From contig JAROAZ010000031.1 in assembly GCA_029432775.1 (NCBI GenBank), positions 1 to 61,518 on the forward strand: DNA of 61,518 bases, read 5' to 3'. The notes below the pieces were generated by a model. It was not told the origin of the DNA. It did not search any database and was given only the letters and a program-made list of their open reading frames with translations. The position numbers and the translations under genes are program-made. This stretch comes from Pontiellaceae bacterium B12227 (GTDB lineage: Bacteria; Verrucomicrobiota; Kiritimatiellia; Kiritimatiellales; Pontiellaceae). The number at the start of each line of letters is the position of its first letter. The stretch's first letter is position 1. Positions 61,163-61,518 of this stretch are shown in pieces.

Positions 61163-61518
61163 CCGCGTTAGGCCCTTCCCCGAGGGCCAGAACAACATGT
61201 TGTCCGGCGTAGCGTGGAATTCCGATTCCGCGTATCCGCACGAACGGCTCTGCGTTAACTGCTCCAGCGGAAACTCGCAATTGGAATTGCAAGCTACGGT
61301 AACTGGTAAGACTCCAGATGCAGGCACCGGTCCCCGACCGGGCGAACGTACGCACCGCCGGAAACCTTTTATCCGCGCAAGGACGCTAAGAAGCGAAGGT
61401 TTTAAATTATGATTCCTTTGCGTCTTCGTGTCTTGTATGTCTTTCCAATCAATTCAATGCATGTAGGGAAAAAGGATTTTGAGAATGAATTTCTATTACG
61501 TCGCAGAAATCCTTTTTC
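61163..61518. other. Non-coding stretch with hairpins at the window end
   Basis: No credible gene. It holds a GGCCCT/AGGGCC hairpin shortly after the lipoprotein gene (about 61172-61189) and an inverted word repeat, CGCAAGGACGCTAAGAAGCG (61376-61399) against CCTTTGCGTCTTCGTGTCTTG (61415-61435). Confidence 0.5.

Noticed and set aside
61163..61300. Integron attC-like site (GTTAGGC near 61168, GTTAACT near 61256)
   Set aside because: No matching inverse core at the right spacing and no integrase; more likely plain hairpins.

Overview
This is a 61.5 kb chromosomal window, about 55-60% GC by eye, from a Gram-negative member of the PVC superphylum. It most resembles Kiritimatiellota (Pontiella-like) or a related Verrucomicrobia lineage. 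Evidence for this: a PEP-CTERM protein, an ECF sigma factor paired with a giant Ser/Thr kinase of the planctomycete/verrucomicrobial type, a secreted protein with a verrucomicrobial C-terminal module, a possible pyrophosphate-type PEP carboxykinase, and outer-membrane barrels. The taxonomic call is inference; there is no rRNA gene here.

Layout. (1) 1-1704, plus strand: polyamine synthesis, the end of carboxynorspermidine decarboxylase and agmatinase. (2) 1688-15203, minus strand: a 14-gene agmatine/putrescine uptake and catabolic operon. It runs PotD-like binding protein, cysteine amidohydrolase, N-carbamoylputrescine amidase, PotA, PotB, PotC, putrescine aminotransferase, SMR exporter, agmatine deiminase, GABA aminotransferase, Fe-alcohol dehydrogenase, aldehyde dehydrogenase, GNAT acetyltransferase, TetR regulator. 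(3) 15204-16165: control region plus a metallo-beta-lactamase-fold pseudogene interrupted by a small mobile element. (4) 16166-26591, minus strand: a guanidine (or urea) assimilation operon. It runs NitT/TauT-type ABC transporter, a NikR-like regulator without nickel ligands, two urea-carboxylase-associated (carboxyguanidine deiminase type) proteins, a biotin-dependent carboxylase and allophanate hydrolase. (5) 26949-29553, minus strand: amtB, glnK and a barrel protein. (6) 29857-31467: a D-aminoacylase. Regions 2, 4 and 5 each start with a sequence close to the sigma-54 -24/-12 consensus. Together they read as a nitrogen-scavenging island under one general control, delivering ammonia from agmatine, putrescine, guanidine and ammonium itself.

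(7) 31612-42130: a secreted protein, a 1149-residue putative PPi-type PEP carboxykinase, a FAD oxidoreductase, a RidA-like protein and an outer-membrane protein. (8) 42178-54940: a haem-synthesis group (hemE, hemN, protoporphyrinogen oxidase, ferrochelatase). It is broken up by a VapBC-type toxin-antitoxin pair, a beta-helix protein, a PEP-CTERM lectin-like protein, a mosaic MmeI-like restriction-modification enzyme and an unknown gene. (9) 54954-61518: a small barrel protein, an ECF sigma factor, a 1425-residue kinase/beta-helix fusion and a small lipoprotein.

Cutting across all of this are three layers of repeats: a 15-bp palindrome TTCCA-N5-TGGAA with 20 exact copies inside and between genes, many intergenic inverted repeats built from short words, and two copies of an approximately 150-bp TA-flanked element. 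No rRNA, tRNA or CRISPR array was seen.
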